Source: JBCCIM01 sp965263205 (lineage in GTDB: Bacteria > Bacteroidota > Rhodothermia > Rhodothermales > JAHQVL01). Taken from it: 64,000 bases of DNA. Numbering within the stretch: position 1 is the first letter of the stretch; each line of letters opens with the position of its first letter. The notes below the pieces were generated by a model. It did not search any database and was not told the DNA's origin. It was given only the letters and a program-made list of their open reading frames with translations. Shown in pieces: positions 44,425 to 53,051 of this stretch. The translations under genes were made by a program, and so were the position numbers. The stretch covers positions 124,001 to 188,000 of the forward strand of contig CBDHHF010000009.1 in NCBI GenBank assembly GCA_965263205.1, given 5' to 3'.

Positions 44425-45951
44425 ATGATTTATTTATTGATTGCCGCAGCTCTTTTGCTGCTCGTTTTACTGTACGACCTCTTCCAGAAAAAACACGCTA
44501 TTCTGCGTAATTTCCCTGTTATCGGCCACCTACGGTATCTGCTTGAACGTGTTGGCCCCGAGCTACGTCAATACATCGTCACCAACAACAACGAGGAACG
44601 TCCATTTAGCCGAGACCAACGCCGGTGGGTCTACAGCTCTTCCAAAAAACAGAATAACTATTTTGGATTTGGCTCTGACAATGACTTTGAGGATACCAAA
44701 GACTACCTCATTTTCAAGCACAGCACCTTCCCGCTTTCGGGTACGCATCCTGGTGAGGCGGGATACGATGATCAATACCGTATTCCAGCGGCTAAAGTAC
44801 TGGGCGGTTACAGAGAACGTACCAAGCAATTCCGACCGTCTTCAATCATCAATATTTCAGGTATGAGTTTTGGCTCGTTAAGCTCTGCAGCTATTCGGGC
44901 GATCAACGAGGGCTGTCGCACGTCGGGTTGTTTGCACAATACCGGTGAAGGCGGTGTATCGCCGTACCACTTAAAAGGCGGCGAACTCATCTGGCAAATT
45001 GGTACGGGTTATTTTGGATGCCGGACAGAGGATGGTGGCTTTAGCCTCCCAAAACTATTGGAGACGGTTGATAAACATCCGCAGATCCGAGCGATCGAAC
45101 TCAAGCTTAGCCAGGGTGCCAAACCAGGGCTCGGCGGCGTTTTACCCGGCAGAAAGGTTACGCCAGAAATTGCCAGAATACGCGGGATTCCTGTGGGGAA
45201 AGATTGTCTGAGCCCCAATGGGCACCGTGCCTTTTCTGATACGGATGAGATGCTCGATTTGGTAGAAGAAATTGCGACAGCATCCGGCCTGCCCGTCGGC
45301 ATTAAATCGGCCGTAGGCGACCTGCAATTCTGGCACGACCTGGCCAAGCTGATGGCCACAACCGATCGTGCTGTGGACTTCATTGCGGTCGATGGCGGCG
45401 AAGGGGGTACAGGCGCCGGCCCGCTGGTTTTTTCGGATCATGTAGCGCTACCTTTTCGTGCGGCTTTCAAACACGTGTACCTGGCCATGGCCGAGCAAGA
45501 CCTGCAGGACCACATTGTGTTCATAGGCGCCGGCAAACTCGGCTTCCCGGAAAGTGCACTGCTAGCCTGCGGGATGGGCTGCGATATGATCGCCGTGGCA
45601 CGCGAAGCATTGCTCGCTATCGGATGTATCCAGGCGCAAAAATGTGAAACGGGTAAATGCCCCACAGGCGTTACCACACACAACAAATGGCTGGTCCGGG
45701 GCCTCGACCCAACCGACAAGGGTGCACGCCTCGCAAACTACCTGATTACCCTCCGCAAAGAGATCAAACGTCTGTGTCATGCCGGCGGCGTAGCGCACCC
45801 CGCAATGATCACTTTAGATCATTTTGAGATAATGAACGGTCCTTTTTCGTCTCGAAATGCGCGTGAAGTTTTTGGTTACTCTGCGTTTCAAGATAAACCA
45901 GGTCCTAATGAAGACAACTACGTAAATAATATCTTCCTGAATAAAAATTAA
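44425..45951 (+). CDS. Membrane-anchored FMN-binding glutamate synthase family protein
   Basis: 508 aa. One N-terminal membrane helix (1-20, IYLLIAAALLLLVLLYDLF) is followed by a GltB-type FMN-binding barrel: INISGMSFGSLSSAAIRAIN, NTGEGGVSPYHLKGG, GAKPGLGGVLPGRKVTPEIA, VDGGEGGTGAGPLVFSDH and the 3Fe-4S cluster motif CIQAQKCETGKCPTGV (Cys spacing as in glutamate synthase). The glutaminase domain of true GOGAT is absent, so ammonia-forming glutamine hydrolysis is not expected. These stand-alone proteins are oxidoreductases of uncertain substrate. Confidence 0.9.
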   Translation: MIYLLIAAALLLLVLLYDLFQKKHAILRNFPVIGHLRYLLERVGPELRQYIVTNNNEERPFSRDQRRWVYSSSKKQNNYFGFGSDNDFEDTKDYLIFKHSTFPLSGTHPGEAGYDDQYRIPAAKVLGGYRERTKQFRPSSIINISGMSFGSLSSAAIRAINEGCRTSGCLHNTGEGGVSPYHLKGGELIWQIGTGYFGCRTEDGGFSLPKLLETVDKHPQIRAIELKLSQGAKPGLGGVLPGRKVTPEIARIRGIPVGKDCLSPNGHRAFSDTDEMLDLVEEIATASGLPVGIKSAVGDLQFWHDLAKLMATTDRAVDFIAVDGGEGGTGAGPLVFSDHVALPFRAAFKHVYLAMAEQDLQDHIVFIGAGKLGFPESALLACGMGCDMIAVAREALLAIGCIQAQKCETGKCPTGVTTHNKWLVRGLDPTDKGARLANYLITLRKEIKRLCHAGGVAHPAMITLDHFEIMNGPFSSRNAREVFGYSAFQDKPGPNEDNYVNNIFLNKN

Positions 45952-46351
45952 GTTTAATTCGCCCAATATGAGCAGAAAAGCTCATTTCCGTACGCCTACC
46001 CCGACATGCATAAGTAATCAGTTACGCTCACTTCCTTTAACACAAAGCCAACACATCCATCATGTACGCTGAAATTTGGCACTATTTGTGATTTGGGTTG
46101 ATGGTATTATTGAATACCCCTATAATAGAATTAATCATACCCCCACTTCTACGTTAGCAAAAGCAATAGCAACGACTGTTGTATAAGTAACCCAGATGTA
46201 GTGATTTTCGCCGTTTTATAACAGCGTAATTCCTGCACCCCTTACCGCCCCTCTCCCTACTGACACCAGGTGTCCTCCACCGTTTGTCTTGTACAAGCTA
46301 AACGCTCCTGGATCAACTGCTGCGCTTGAAGAAGAGAATTATGTGAGCGAT
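45952..46351. other. Gene-free stretch
   Basis: 400 bases, A/T-richer than the surroundings. A short stem (gagc-agaaaa-gctc, about 45969-45983) follows the glutamate synthase-like gene and might be a weak terminator. Otherwise I see nothing that can be supported; it must contain the promoter of the pentapeptide-repeat gene. Confidence 0.5.
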
Positions 46352-47677
46352 ATGGCTAACCCAGAACATCTTGCCATTTTAAAGCAAGGCGTTGAGGAAT
46401 GGAATAAATGGCGTGATAAAAACCGCGATGTCCAGCCAGACCTCATCGGCGCTAATTTGCGTGGTGCAGATCTTAGCGGTGCCAATCTGAAAGACACAAA
46501 CCTGTTTGCTGCAAACTTACAGGGTGCAGATCTCAGATGGGCCTACTTGATCAAGGCAAACCTGTTTGAATCGAATCTTAGCGGCGCAAAGCTTTTCCGG
46601 GCCGACTTAAGCATGGCCAATTTTGTTCGGGCCAACCTGTTTCGCGCAAATCTCTGCCGCGCGCGGCTTTTTAGAACCAACCTCAGCCGGGCCAATCTGT
46701 GCAGAGCAAACCTGCAAGAAGCCAATCTTCCTAAATCAATTTTATTTGGCGCGCGCCTTGTCGGTGCCAACCTAAAAGGCGCTGACCTGAGCGAAGCCAA
46801 CATGAACAGTGTTGACCTCAGCGGCGCCATTATCGACAAAGACACCAATCTGCAAAAAACGAAAGATGTGGTGTCTGGTGTAAACGGTATTTACTCAAAC
46901 AGTACCGACTCAGCCGCGCTCATTGTACTCTCGCCACGCGGCGACTCCATGCTGGGTCCGAGTGCCGATGCGGTGGTACAAAGCCTTTCGCGGGCACGGC
47001 GCTACCACGGATTTTCTATCGGTCTCGCCATCATCATGCTGGCTATTCTGATAATGAGTCCGCCTGATGCGGCATTATATAACTTTGGCAATTACAAGAC
47101 GCCCATTGAGCGTTTTGCGCTGTTTGCCATGATTTTTACCGCCGGCATCCTGAGCTTTGTTAAAGCCTTCCTCGAAGACGCACTCGATGGCACCCGATGC
47201 CTCCGTGATCGCGACAGTGCCATGATTGTAGGACGCTTTCCGTGGATTCTAACGCGGTTTACTGGACACCGTTGGGACAAACGTGCGTTGTCGCTGGTAT
47301 CTCGTGCTGCGCTGGCGTTGCATCCCGCGATATACCTCTTTGTGCCTCGAGAAACCATTGCCTGGTACGACTGGGTGCTGGGCGGCGTCATTCTCGTCTT
47401 CAGTGTTTGGATTCTGCTGCTGTCTCAGCAATACCAACGCCCGATCCTGTTTGACTCAAAAACAGAATTTTACAAAAAACGCGACCTCAATACGCTTACC
47501 AACCAGTTGGAAGAGTTGCTCGATGAAATTCAAAATTCCGAGCAGGTCCAGAAAATCAACCAGCCCAAGCAGGTGCAGCCGCACAAAAAAGTACCGCAGC
47601 TCAATCCGCACCAGCGTAAGAAGATTATTGACACCTTACTGCCGGCTGCCAAGCAACAAGTCACCGCATCCAAGTAA
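46352..47677 (+). CDS. Pentapeptide-repeat membrane protein
   Basis: 441 aa from the ATG at 46352 (MANPEHLAILKQGVEEWNKW), preferred to a TTG 63 bases upstream because the N-terminal segment is typical of pentapeptide proteins. About 27 tandem A(D/N)LXX repeats (about 30-165: LIGANLRGADLSGANLKDTN, ANFVRANLFRANLCRARLFR) should form a right-handed quadrilateral beta-helix. Four hydrophobic segments follow (about 208-227, 245-268, 318-335, 343-367), then a Gln/Lys-rich cytoplasmic tail. Function unknown; the helix probably binds a protein partner at the inner membrane. The downstream small protein may be cotranscribed. Confidence 0.85.
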   Translation: MANPEHLAILKQGVEEWNKWRDKNRDVQPDLIGANLRGADLSGANLKDTNLFAANLQGADLRWAYLIKANLFESNLSGAKLFRADLSMANFVRANLFRANLCRARLFRTNLSRANLCRANLQEANLPKSILFGARLVGANLKGADLSEANMNSVDLSGAIIDKDTNLQKTKDVVSGVNGIYSNSTDSAALIVLSPRGDSMLGPSADAVVQSLSRARRYHGFSIGLAIIMLAILIMSPPDAALYNFGNYKTPIERFALFAMIFTAGILSFVKAFLEDALDGTRCLRDRDSAMIVGRFPWILTRFTGHRWDKRALSLVSRAALALHPAIYLFVPRETIAWYDWVLGGVILVFSVWILLLSQQYQRPILFDSKTEFYKKRDLNTLTNQLEELLDEIQNSEQVQKINQPKQVQPHKKVPQLNPHQRKKIIDTLLPAAKQQVTASK

Positions 47678-47773
47678 GATGCATCCTGTGCGCGTGCAGC
47701 GCGTTGGAAAAGGAAAGGACATACAACCTTTCACTTGTATCCCTCAACAGTAAACAAATCAACACCCGCTGCC

Positions 47774-48085
47774 ATGTTACGTGCCCTCGACGATGCGTCG
47801 ATGCTCGATCGATACATCGAAATCAAAGCCCAAATATCCGAACTCCAGGAAGAACTGGATCACCTAAAACCGTATTTGCTCGACGCCTTGATGGACGAAC
47901 CTGAGCAGCAAGGCACGTATCGCGGATTCAACCTGTCCATCCAGCGCCGAAAGAGTTACACGTACTCGCCAGCTGTGACTGAATTGGAAAAGACACTTAA
48001 AGCTGAGAAAGAGCGCGAACGCGCAACAGGATTGGCAGACGTTGTAAAAGACCAGGCAATTCTTGTGTTGAAAACGGCGCGGTAA
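47774..48085 (+). CDS. Small coiled-coil protein of unknown function
   Basis: 103 aa from the ATG at 47774; an upstream ATG at 47735 adds 13 residues of low quality. The N-terminal half (SMLDRYIEIKAQISELQEEL, DHLKPYLLDALMDE) is helical and probably coiled coil. The middle (YRGFNLSIQRRKSYTYSPAV) is followed by a basic helix (LEKTLKAEKERERATG). It resembles small helper proteins of phage origin, but I cannot name a family. It lies 96 bp after the pentapeptide protein. Confidence 0.6.
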   Translation: MLRALDDASMLDRYIEIKAQISELQEELDHLKPYLLDALMDEPEQQGTYRGFNLSIQRRKSYTYSPAVTELEKTLKAEKERERATGLADVVKDQAILVLKTAR

Positions 48086-48095
48086 TATTAACGTA

Positions 48096-48392
48096 TCACG
48101 TGAGCTCAGCGAGCAGCGAGATGGCTATGGCTTCCCATTCTTCTTCGAGGGATTGTTGAGGCATGGGCTTTCTTGCTTTTCTGTACCAATAGCCGGCATT
48201 CCATTCATCACCTTCCACGCGATGGAGATACGCGTGGACCCAGGCGGCGTTTGCGCCCGGTTTATCATCCACCAGGTTGTGTGCACCATGCCAGTCATCC
48301 TGATGCGCCAGCCACAAAGCGCGAAGTTCGAGTGGTAAGTCAGCTGGCGGCGTAACCGCTGCAAAAGAGGCTTTGAATTGAGCGAGATCCAT
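48096..48392 (-). CDS. Conserved-looking small protein of unknown function
   Basis: 98 aa, acidic, no signal peptide. Trp-rich: LELRALWLAHQDDWHGAHNL, AAWVHAYLHRVEGDEWNAGY, WYRKARKPMPQQSLEEEWEA. The helical 'AHxxV..AAWVHAYLHRxEGD..NAxYWYR' pattern looks like a TPR-like helix pair and is familiar from uncharacterised bacterial proteins. It converges with the coiled-coil protein gene (10 bp between stops). Confidence 0.65.
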   Translation of the reverse strand: MDLAQFKASFAAVTPPADLPLELRALWLAHQDDWHGAHNLVDDKPGANAAWVHAYLHRVEGDEWNAGYWYRKARKPMPQQSLEEEWEAIAISLLAELT

Positions 48393-48550
48393 GGGTTAGG
48401 CTATTTAACTGCATTCACGCGCATAAGCTAGAAAAAACGGTTGAAACTTTCTGATCTGAATTACGCATTACCAACAAGTAAACGCACTCAGTACAAGAAT
48501 TTTAGAAGGTTGTACACTGTCCTGTTTAAGGCTAGACTCCAGCATTTAAG

Positions 48551-48618
48551 ACCAAAAACCTTCAACCTGTAACCAGCAACTTTCAACAGCAATCAAAAAA
48601 ATCCTTTTTTGATTGCAC
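48551..48618 (-). repeat. Hairpin-plus-tail dispersed element (copy 4)
   Basis: On the minus strand GCAATCAAAAAA-ggat-TTTTTTGATTGC (a perfect 12-bp stem, 48589-48616) is followed by TGTTGAAAGTTGCTGG, TTACAGGTTGAAGG and TTTTTGG. The stem sequence differs wholly from copies 1 and 5 while the tail is nearly that of copy 5. No minus-strand gene ends here; the plus-strand protease gene starts 29 bases on. The rest of 48393-48646 shows nothing. Confidence 0.65.
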
Positions 48619-48646
48619 CCGGCCTCCATTCAACTTGCCATAAGCC

Positions 48647-49333
48647 ATGAAACGATCTTTCCGCGTAGGTACCTTTTCCGGCATCGATGTAAACCTGCAC
48701 TGGACCTTTTCTTTGATGTTGGGCGGCCTCTTTCTGTTTTATTTGTATCAGACGGCTTCCCTGCTCATTGCAGCAGCCGGCATTGCGTTGCTGAGCACCG
48801 TTTTTCTATGCGTTGTGCTGCACGAGTACGGCCACGCACTGATGGCGCGCAAATATGGCATCAAGACCCTGGATATTACGCTTTACCCGATTGGCGGCGT
48901 GGCAAGGCTTGCTTCGATGCCCAAAGAGCCCATGCAAGAGCTTTGGATTGCACTTGCCGGCCCGGCGGTTAACCTGGCTATCGCGGGTATTCTGTACATG
49001 GTGGGCGGCTTCTGGAGTGGCAGCGTAGCGGTAGAGACCCTCGCCGCACCACCGACCAACATTATTGGTATGTTGATCTGGTTCAACCTCGTCATGGTCG
49101 GTTTCAACATGATCCCGGCGTTCCCCATGGACGGTGGCCGTGTACTGCGTGCAGGCCTGGCAAAGAATATGGGATATAGCCGTGCAACACAGATTGCCGG
49201 CGTCATCGGACAGGGTGTTGCTGTTATCATGGCTGCCTATGGCATCTTCACTGGTCAGTGGATGCTCATCTTCATCGCACTCTTTGTGATTGTTGCGGCC
49301 AAGCAGGAAATGGAACACGCCATGATGAAGTAA
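48647..49333 (+). CDS. Site-2 protease family (M50) membrane peptidase
   Basis: 228 aa, five to six membrane helices. The zinc motif HEYGHALMARKYGI (HExxH, about residue 64) lies in a membrane helix, and the third ligand is the Asp of NMIPAFPMDGGRVLRAGLA (about 155-172). The N-terminus GTFSGIDVNLHWTFSLML is typical of the SpoIVFB-like subgroup. There are no CBS or PDZ domains. These enzymes cleave substrates inside the membrane; the substrate here is unknown. A strong terminator follows. Confidence 0.9.
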   Translation: MKRSFRVGTFSGIDVNLHWTFSLMLGGLFLFYLYQTASLLIAAAGIALLSTVFLCVVLHEYGHALMARKYGIKTLDITLYPIGGVARLASMPKEPMQELWIALAGPAVNLAIAGILYMVGGFWSGSVAVETLAAPPTNIIGMLIWFNLVMVGFNMIPAFPMDGGRVLRAGLAKNMGYSRATQIAGVIGQGVAVIMAAYGIFTGQWMLIFIALFVIVAAKQEMEHAMMK

Positions 49334-49470
49334 GAGGCCAGGAGAAAATTCGATCTCAACAGTCTCTAGACAATTCATTACCGTTTTACTACGACTCTGT
49401 AACAATTGCGCGACACTTGATGCCCTTGATCGTCGTATAATTGTGCATCCTCGAGTTTGATTGAGTGTCT

Positions 49471-49514
49471 ATAGAAAAAGCCCATGGTCCCGTAAGACCT
49501 TGGGCTTTTTCTAT
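49471..49514. terminator. Strong bidirectional Rho-independent terminator
   Basis: ATAGAAAAAGCCCA (49471-49484) and its complement (49501-49514) plus an inner GGTC/GACC pair form an 18-bp stem with one mismatch and a 6-base loop; the stem's A-run and T-run serve both directions. It ends transcription from the M50 peptidase gene. Confidence 0.85.
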
Positions 49515-49671
49515 TCCAGTAAACCTAAGAGGCCCCACCTCACCCATCGCTCATCTAAAGCCAGTTTTTAATCGGTTTACACGGCTTTCATATTCTGTCA
49601 GGACGCTACACTGTGGCGACCGTGTTAAGAAGAGATTATAATTCTTAGATACGTTTTAAGGTATATAAAAT

Positions 49672-49706
49672 GGCGTACAGGTTTTACCCTTGCCTGTTCG
49701 TACGCC
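49672..49706. promoter_or_regulatory. Hairpin in the leader of a small gene
   Basis: GGCGTAC (49672-49678) pairs with GTACGCC (49700-49706), extended by AGG/CCT inside. It lies 73-107 bases before the ATG at 49779, in an A/T-rich region (tagatacgttttaaggtata just upstream) that may be the promoter. The stretch 49515-49671 shows nothing else. Confidence 0.3.
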
Positions 49707-49778
49707 CACAGTAAGGTTTGACCCTGCCGGGTTCTCTACCCCTTTACATTCAGTGAACCGGCGCCTCAATCGAATAAA

Positions 49779-50192
49779 ATGAATAATCGGCCTGTACATC
49801 CTTCAGTGCCGCAACCTATCAGTATGAAGCTGGCAGACTTGTTAGGCAAATGGTCTTTGCTGGAGCCGGACCGCTGTCAATATACGAGCGATCCCGACTC
49901 GGACGACCCCTGGTATACCATTTTATTCCAGACAGGTAAAGCCCACATCGAATTTAAACGAGCCACCCAGGAAGATCATGCCTTGTTACAGGCTACGGTG
50001 CAGAAAACGGTTGAGTCTAAAGGATGGCTATGGTCCGTCCTGTATTCCTCGAAAGGTGTGTATCGTGCCGGTGTAAAAATTGCCGAACGGTATATCAGTG
50101 AAACGGCCCGCTACCCGGCTTACGCCCTACTTGCCGCCTACCTAAAGGCCCTGGAGATGTCCAACGGTACGTCGGAAGATTCCAATCCCTGA
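49779..50192 (+). CDS. Small protein of unknown function
   Basis: 137 aa, no signal peptide or membrane helix. LADLLGKWSLLEPDRCQYTS, DPWYTILFQTGKAHIEFKRA and YPAYALLAAYLKALEMSNGT are visible; a mixed alpha/beta protein. No known family is recognised. It stands alone, between a leader hairpin and a downstream hairpin. Confidence 0.6.
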   Translation: MNNRPVHPSVPQPISMKLADLLGKWSLLEPDRCQYTSDPDSDDPWYTILFQTGKAHIEFKRATQEDHALLQATVQKTVESKGWLWSVLYSSKGVYRAGVKIAERYISETARYPAYALLAAYLKALEMSNGTSEDSNP

Positions 50193-50430
50193 TTTGTGCG
50201 CACCACCAGTTTGCCGCCCCGGCTCTTTTTGATACGTGGAATATCACCATTCCTGGTCTCAAAAATATCATTTCGAGAACAAAGGTTGGTCTCAAATAGA
50301 AAGAATTTCCGCAATTTCTACCCAATTGCAAATTAAGAAGGGGCTTTACAGCTAATTTGGGCAGAAAATAAGAGAGATCTAAAGTTTGGTACGCGATTTG
50401 TATTTGATTTAGACAAGCACTTCTAAGGAG

Positions 50431-50464
50431 GACGGAGGCCTACATGGTGGGTATGGCCTCCGTC
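50431..50464. terminator. Hairpin within the 363-bp gap before the nuclease-like gene
   Basis: GACGGAGGCC (50431-50440) pairs perfectly with GGCCTCCGTC (50455-50464), loop 14 bases, followed by ctcgcacctctttt. The direct repeat AGCACTTCTAA flanks it (about 50417 and 50482), and the outer arms can extend the stem imperfectly. Probable terminator between convergent genes 50192 and 50556. The remainder of the gap shows nothing. Confidence 0.55.
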
Positions 50465-50555
50465 TCGCACCTCTTTTAGAAAGCACTTCTAAAACGCTTT
50501 TTCAGCGCGAGAGGACGCATTAGTCCAACTAATAAACAAAATTCCGGGCGCATTT

Positions 50556-51257
50556 TCAACCCCACATCCCTTCCCTACTGTAGCGCACACGGGCACCGTT
50601 TACCAGGTTTAGAATTCCACATCCCAGACTCTGGTCAATTTCTCCTACGCTTATCCATACACATGCATCATTACGCATGCACTTTCCTGACATGGTAAAG
50701 GGATCTGCTTTTTGAGACGTGACGGCGCGTGGCGCAATAAAGATTTCGTTTGTCACCCAAAGTCCGCGTTTTTCCAGTCTGGCCTGCGTTTCTAGTGCTT
50801 CAAATCGTTGTGTAGCTACCTGCTGTTCATCTACTACAGCAACTGCAAAGCCATCTTCAACCATTTTCTGGTTTATCCCGTAACGAATCTTCCCCTGTTC
50901 ATCAGTAACGTATACCATCGCCGGCTTGTATGCTTCGTACCCGAGGTGTGCAACAAACACAGCGCGTACATGCTGCCCGCCAGCCATCGCAGCTAGATGC
51001 GCAGCAGCCTGCCGGCCCTGATGAATCACACGCTGCTCACTTTTCCCGTTGGTCAATGCGTCGCGCGATAATTTCTCCGAGGGATGTACCTCAGGCGCAT
51101 CGATCCCGGCCAATCGAATTTTGCTACCATCCGATAACACAAGTTTATCGCCATCAACAACCATTGTGACGGTAAGCGGTTGAGCAATGGCTTCCCCCGT
51201 TGCCAGGTAGACAATAAGCCAACAGATCGGTATTATGGTCTGAAAAATTTTACGCAT
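50556..51257 (-). CDS. Exported staphylococcal nuclease-like protein
   Basis: 233 aa. A signal peptide (1-25, ending EAIAQ) precedes an SNase-like OB fold: VTMVVDGDKLVLSDGSKIRL and AGIDAPEVHP hold counterparts of the catalytic Asp21, Arg35, Asp40 and Glu43 of staphylococcal nuclease. The position of catalytic Arg87 (usually in YGRxLAYV) reads YKPAMVYV, so this Arg is lost or displaced. Activity is therefore uncertain. The C-terminal 55 residues with three or four Cys (GKCMRNDACVWISVGEIDQS, LGCGILN) are an extra module of unknown role. Divergent from the GH32 gene with 33 bp between. Confidence 0.8.
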   Translation of the reverse strand: MRKIFQTIIPICWLIVYLATGEAIAQPLTVTMVVDGDKLVLSDGSKIRLAGIDAPEVHPSEKLSRDALTNGKSEQRVIHQGRQAAAHLAAMAGGQHVRAVFVAHLGYEAYKPAMVYVTDEQGKIRYGINQKMVEDGFAVAVVDEQQVATQRFEALETQARLEKRGLWVTNEIFIAPRAVTSQKADPFTMSGKCMRNDACVWISVGEIDQSLGCGILNLVNGARVRYSREGMWG

Positions 51258-51290
51258 CCTGCGTATGATACCATGTAATCAGTTAAAACA

Positions 51291-52862
51291 ATGCCGCTAC
51301 ACCTTTCTTTTTCTGATCTTACGCCAGAAGTTGCAAATGTTCTGACGCTTTTACTCCTGTTCTTTGTGATGGCAGGCTGTAATGAAAGCCAGCCACCTGC
51401 ACAAGAAGCGCGTGATTTCGACGAACCGAGTCGTCCCCAATTTCATTTTTCGCCGGCTGAAAACTGGATGAATGATCCGAATGGCCTGGTGTATCACGCC
51501 GGTGAATACCATCTCTTCTACCAATACAATCCGTTTGGTGATAAATGGGGCCACATGAGTTGGGGACACGCGGTGAGTCCGGATCTTGTATCGTGGGAGC
51601 ACCTGCCCGTTGCCTTGTATGAAGAGGATGGCGTGATGATTTTCTCGGGTAGCGCTGTTGTAGATCATCAGAATACCAGTGGTTTTGGCACCCCTGACAA
51701 CCCGCCGATGGTTGCGATCTACACGGGGCATGAGGAAACTCGACAAACCCAACATATCGCCTACAGTACGGACAACGGACGCACGTGGACCAAGTATGCT
51801 GATAACCCGGTAATCGATCTCAACATGAAAGATTTCCGCGATCCGAAGGTGCTCTGGCATGAGGGCACAGCGCGCTGGATTATGGTTGTCGCGCTCCCGA
51901 AAGAGTACAAGGTGCAATTTTATGCATCGGATGACCTGAAATCGTGGGAATTCCTGAGCGATTTTGGGCCGGCCGGCTCAACGGCGGGTATCTGGGAATG
52001 TCCGGATCTATTCGAGTTGCCTATCGAAGGTACATCTGAAACACGCTGGGTACTGGAAGTTGATATCGGTAGCGGCGCCGTTGCCGGCGGCTCTGGAGGC
52101 CAGTACTATGTTGGTACTTTTGACGGGACTACGTTTACCAACGACAATCCCGACGATCTAACGCTGTGGATAGACTATGGCGCTGACTTCTACGCGGGTG
52201 TATCATTCTCTGACATACCGGAAAATGATGGCCGGCGCATTTTCCTGGCCTGGATGAATAACTGGCAGTACGCACAGGATATCCCGACTTCACCCTGGCG
52301 TAGTGCGCAAAGCATGCCGCGTACCTTGCAGCTCCGCAACACACCCGACGGCTTGCGCCTGACACAACGTGCCGTACGGGAGATGGAATCCCTCCGCAAT
52401 GATGCGCTGGTAGCGGACGAACAAATTAGCGTCGACGGGACCGAAGCTATTGCGGGCTCAGAGGCTGGCTTATTGGAATTCAGTGGCACGCTTGCGCTGA
52501 ATGACGCCTCGGCCGCCGGCTTGACAATTAAACATGGCGACGGAGACAAAGCCACCATAATTGGCTACGATGCAACGCGCGAAGTACTCTACGTTGACCG
52601 TACGCGTTCGGGCATTTCGGACTTCCACGAAGACTTTGCCGCGATACACGAAGCTCCTCTGAAGCTCTCAGACGGTCAATTAGCATTGCATGTATTTGTT
52701 GATCGCTCTTCTGTAGAGGTCCTCGCAGACGGTGGGCTGGTATCAATTACCGACCGAATCTTCCCGGAAGAAGCAACCCACTCGCTGGCCTTGTGGTCAA
52801 ACGAAGGGTCTGTTGACGCCAACAGTGTTTCTGTGTGGTCACTGCGTTCGATTTACGAATAA
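51291..52862 (+). CDS. Glycoside hydrolase family 32 lipoprotein (fructan beta-fructosidase/levanase type)
   Basis: 523 aa. A lipoprotein signal ends in FVMAGC (Cys30). The five-bladed propeller has the nucleophile Asp62 in FSPAENWMNDPNG, the stabilising Asp in MKDFRDPKVLW, and the acid/base Glu in GIWECPDLFEL. The C-terminal beta-sandwich (about 375-520, QLALHVFDRS-like SVEVLADGG) is complete. The family releases fructose from inulin, levan or sucrose; this subtype with FSGSAVV and YTGHEE motifs looks like exo-acting levanase/inulinase. Attached to the outer face of a membrane. It is followed by a sulfatase and its activating enzyme on the other strand. Confidence 0.93.
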   Translation: MPLHLSFSDLTPEVANVLTLLLLFFVMAGCNESQPPAQEARDFDEPSRPQFHFSPAENWMNDPNGLVYHAGEYHLFYQYNPFGDKWGHMSWGHAVSPDLVSWEHLPVALYEEDGVMIFSGSAVVDHQNTSGFGTPDNPPMVAIYTGHEETRQTQHIAYSTDNGRTWTKYADNPVIDLNMKDFRDPKVLWHEGTARWIMVVALPKEYKVQFYASDDLKSWEFLSDFGPAGSTAGIWECPDLFELPIEGTSETRWVLEVDIGSGAVAGGSGGQYYVGTFDGTTFTNDNPDDLTLWIDYGADFYAGVSFSDIPENDGRRIFLAWMNNWQYAQDIPTSPWRSAQSMPRTLQLRNTPDGLRLTQRAVREMESLRNDALVADEQISVDGTEAIAGSEAGLLEFSGTLALNDASAAGLTIKHGDGDKATIIGYDATREVLYVDRTRSGISDFHEDFAAIHEAPLKLSDGQLALHVFVDRSSVEVLADGGLVSITDRIFPEEATHSLALWSNEGSVDANSVSVWSLRSIYE

Positions 52863-52973
52863 GAAAGCAATCCTGTACACATGGCACTTGTACTCAGTCA
52901 CCGTAAAGATAATGGATGTATGATGCGCTATTTTGTTGGCAGCAAGGCGTGATCAAGCAAACTCTATGGTAAA

Positions 52974-53051
52974 GGCCCAAAAACCATATACCTGTAACTT
53001 GCAACGTTCAACAGCACGCACATCAATCCGACAGGATTGATGTGCGTGCAC
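52974..53051 (-). repeat. Hairpin-plus-tail dispersed element (copy 5)
   Basis: On the minus strand it begins right after the sulfatase stop codon (TAA at 53054-53052): GCACGCACATCAATCC-type 16-bp perfect stem (53014-53029 with 53034-53049, 4-base loop), then TGTTGAACGTTGCAAG, TTACAGGTATATGG and TTTTTGGGCC. It is the best-formed copy and should terminate the sulfatase transcript; it also faces the GH32 gene (stop at 52862). Confidence 0.75.

Noticed and set aside
44425..45951. Glutamate synthase large subunit
   Set aside because: No glutaminase domain and only about 500 residues, with a membrane helix at the start; it is a family member of uncertain substrate.
46289..46351. Upstream TTG start for the pentapeptide-repeat gene
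   Set aside because: The extension lacks conserved character, while ATG 46352 gives the usual N-terminus of such proteins.
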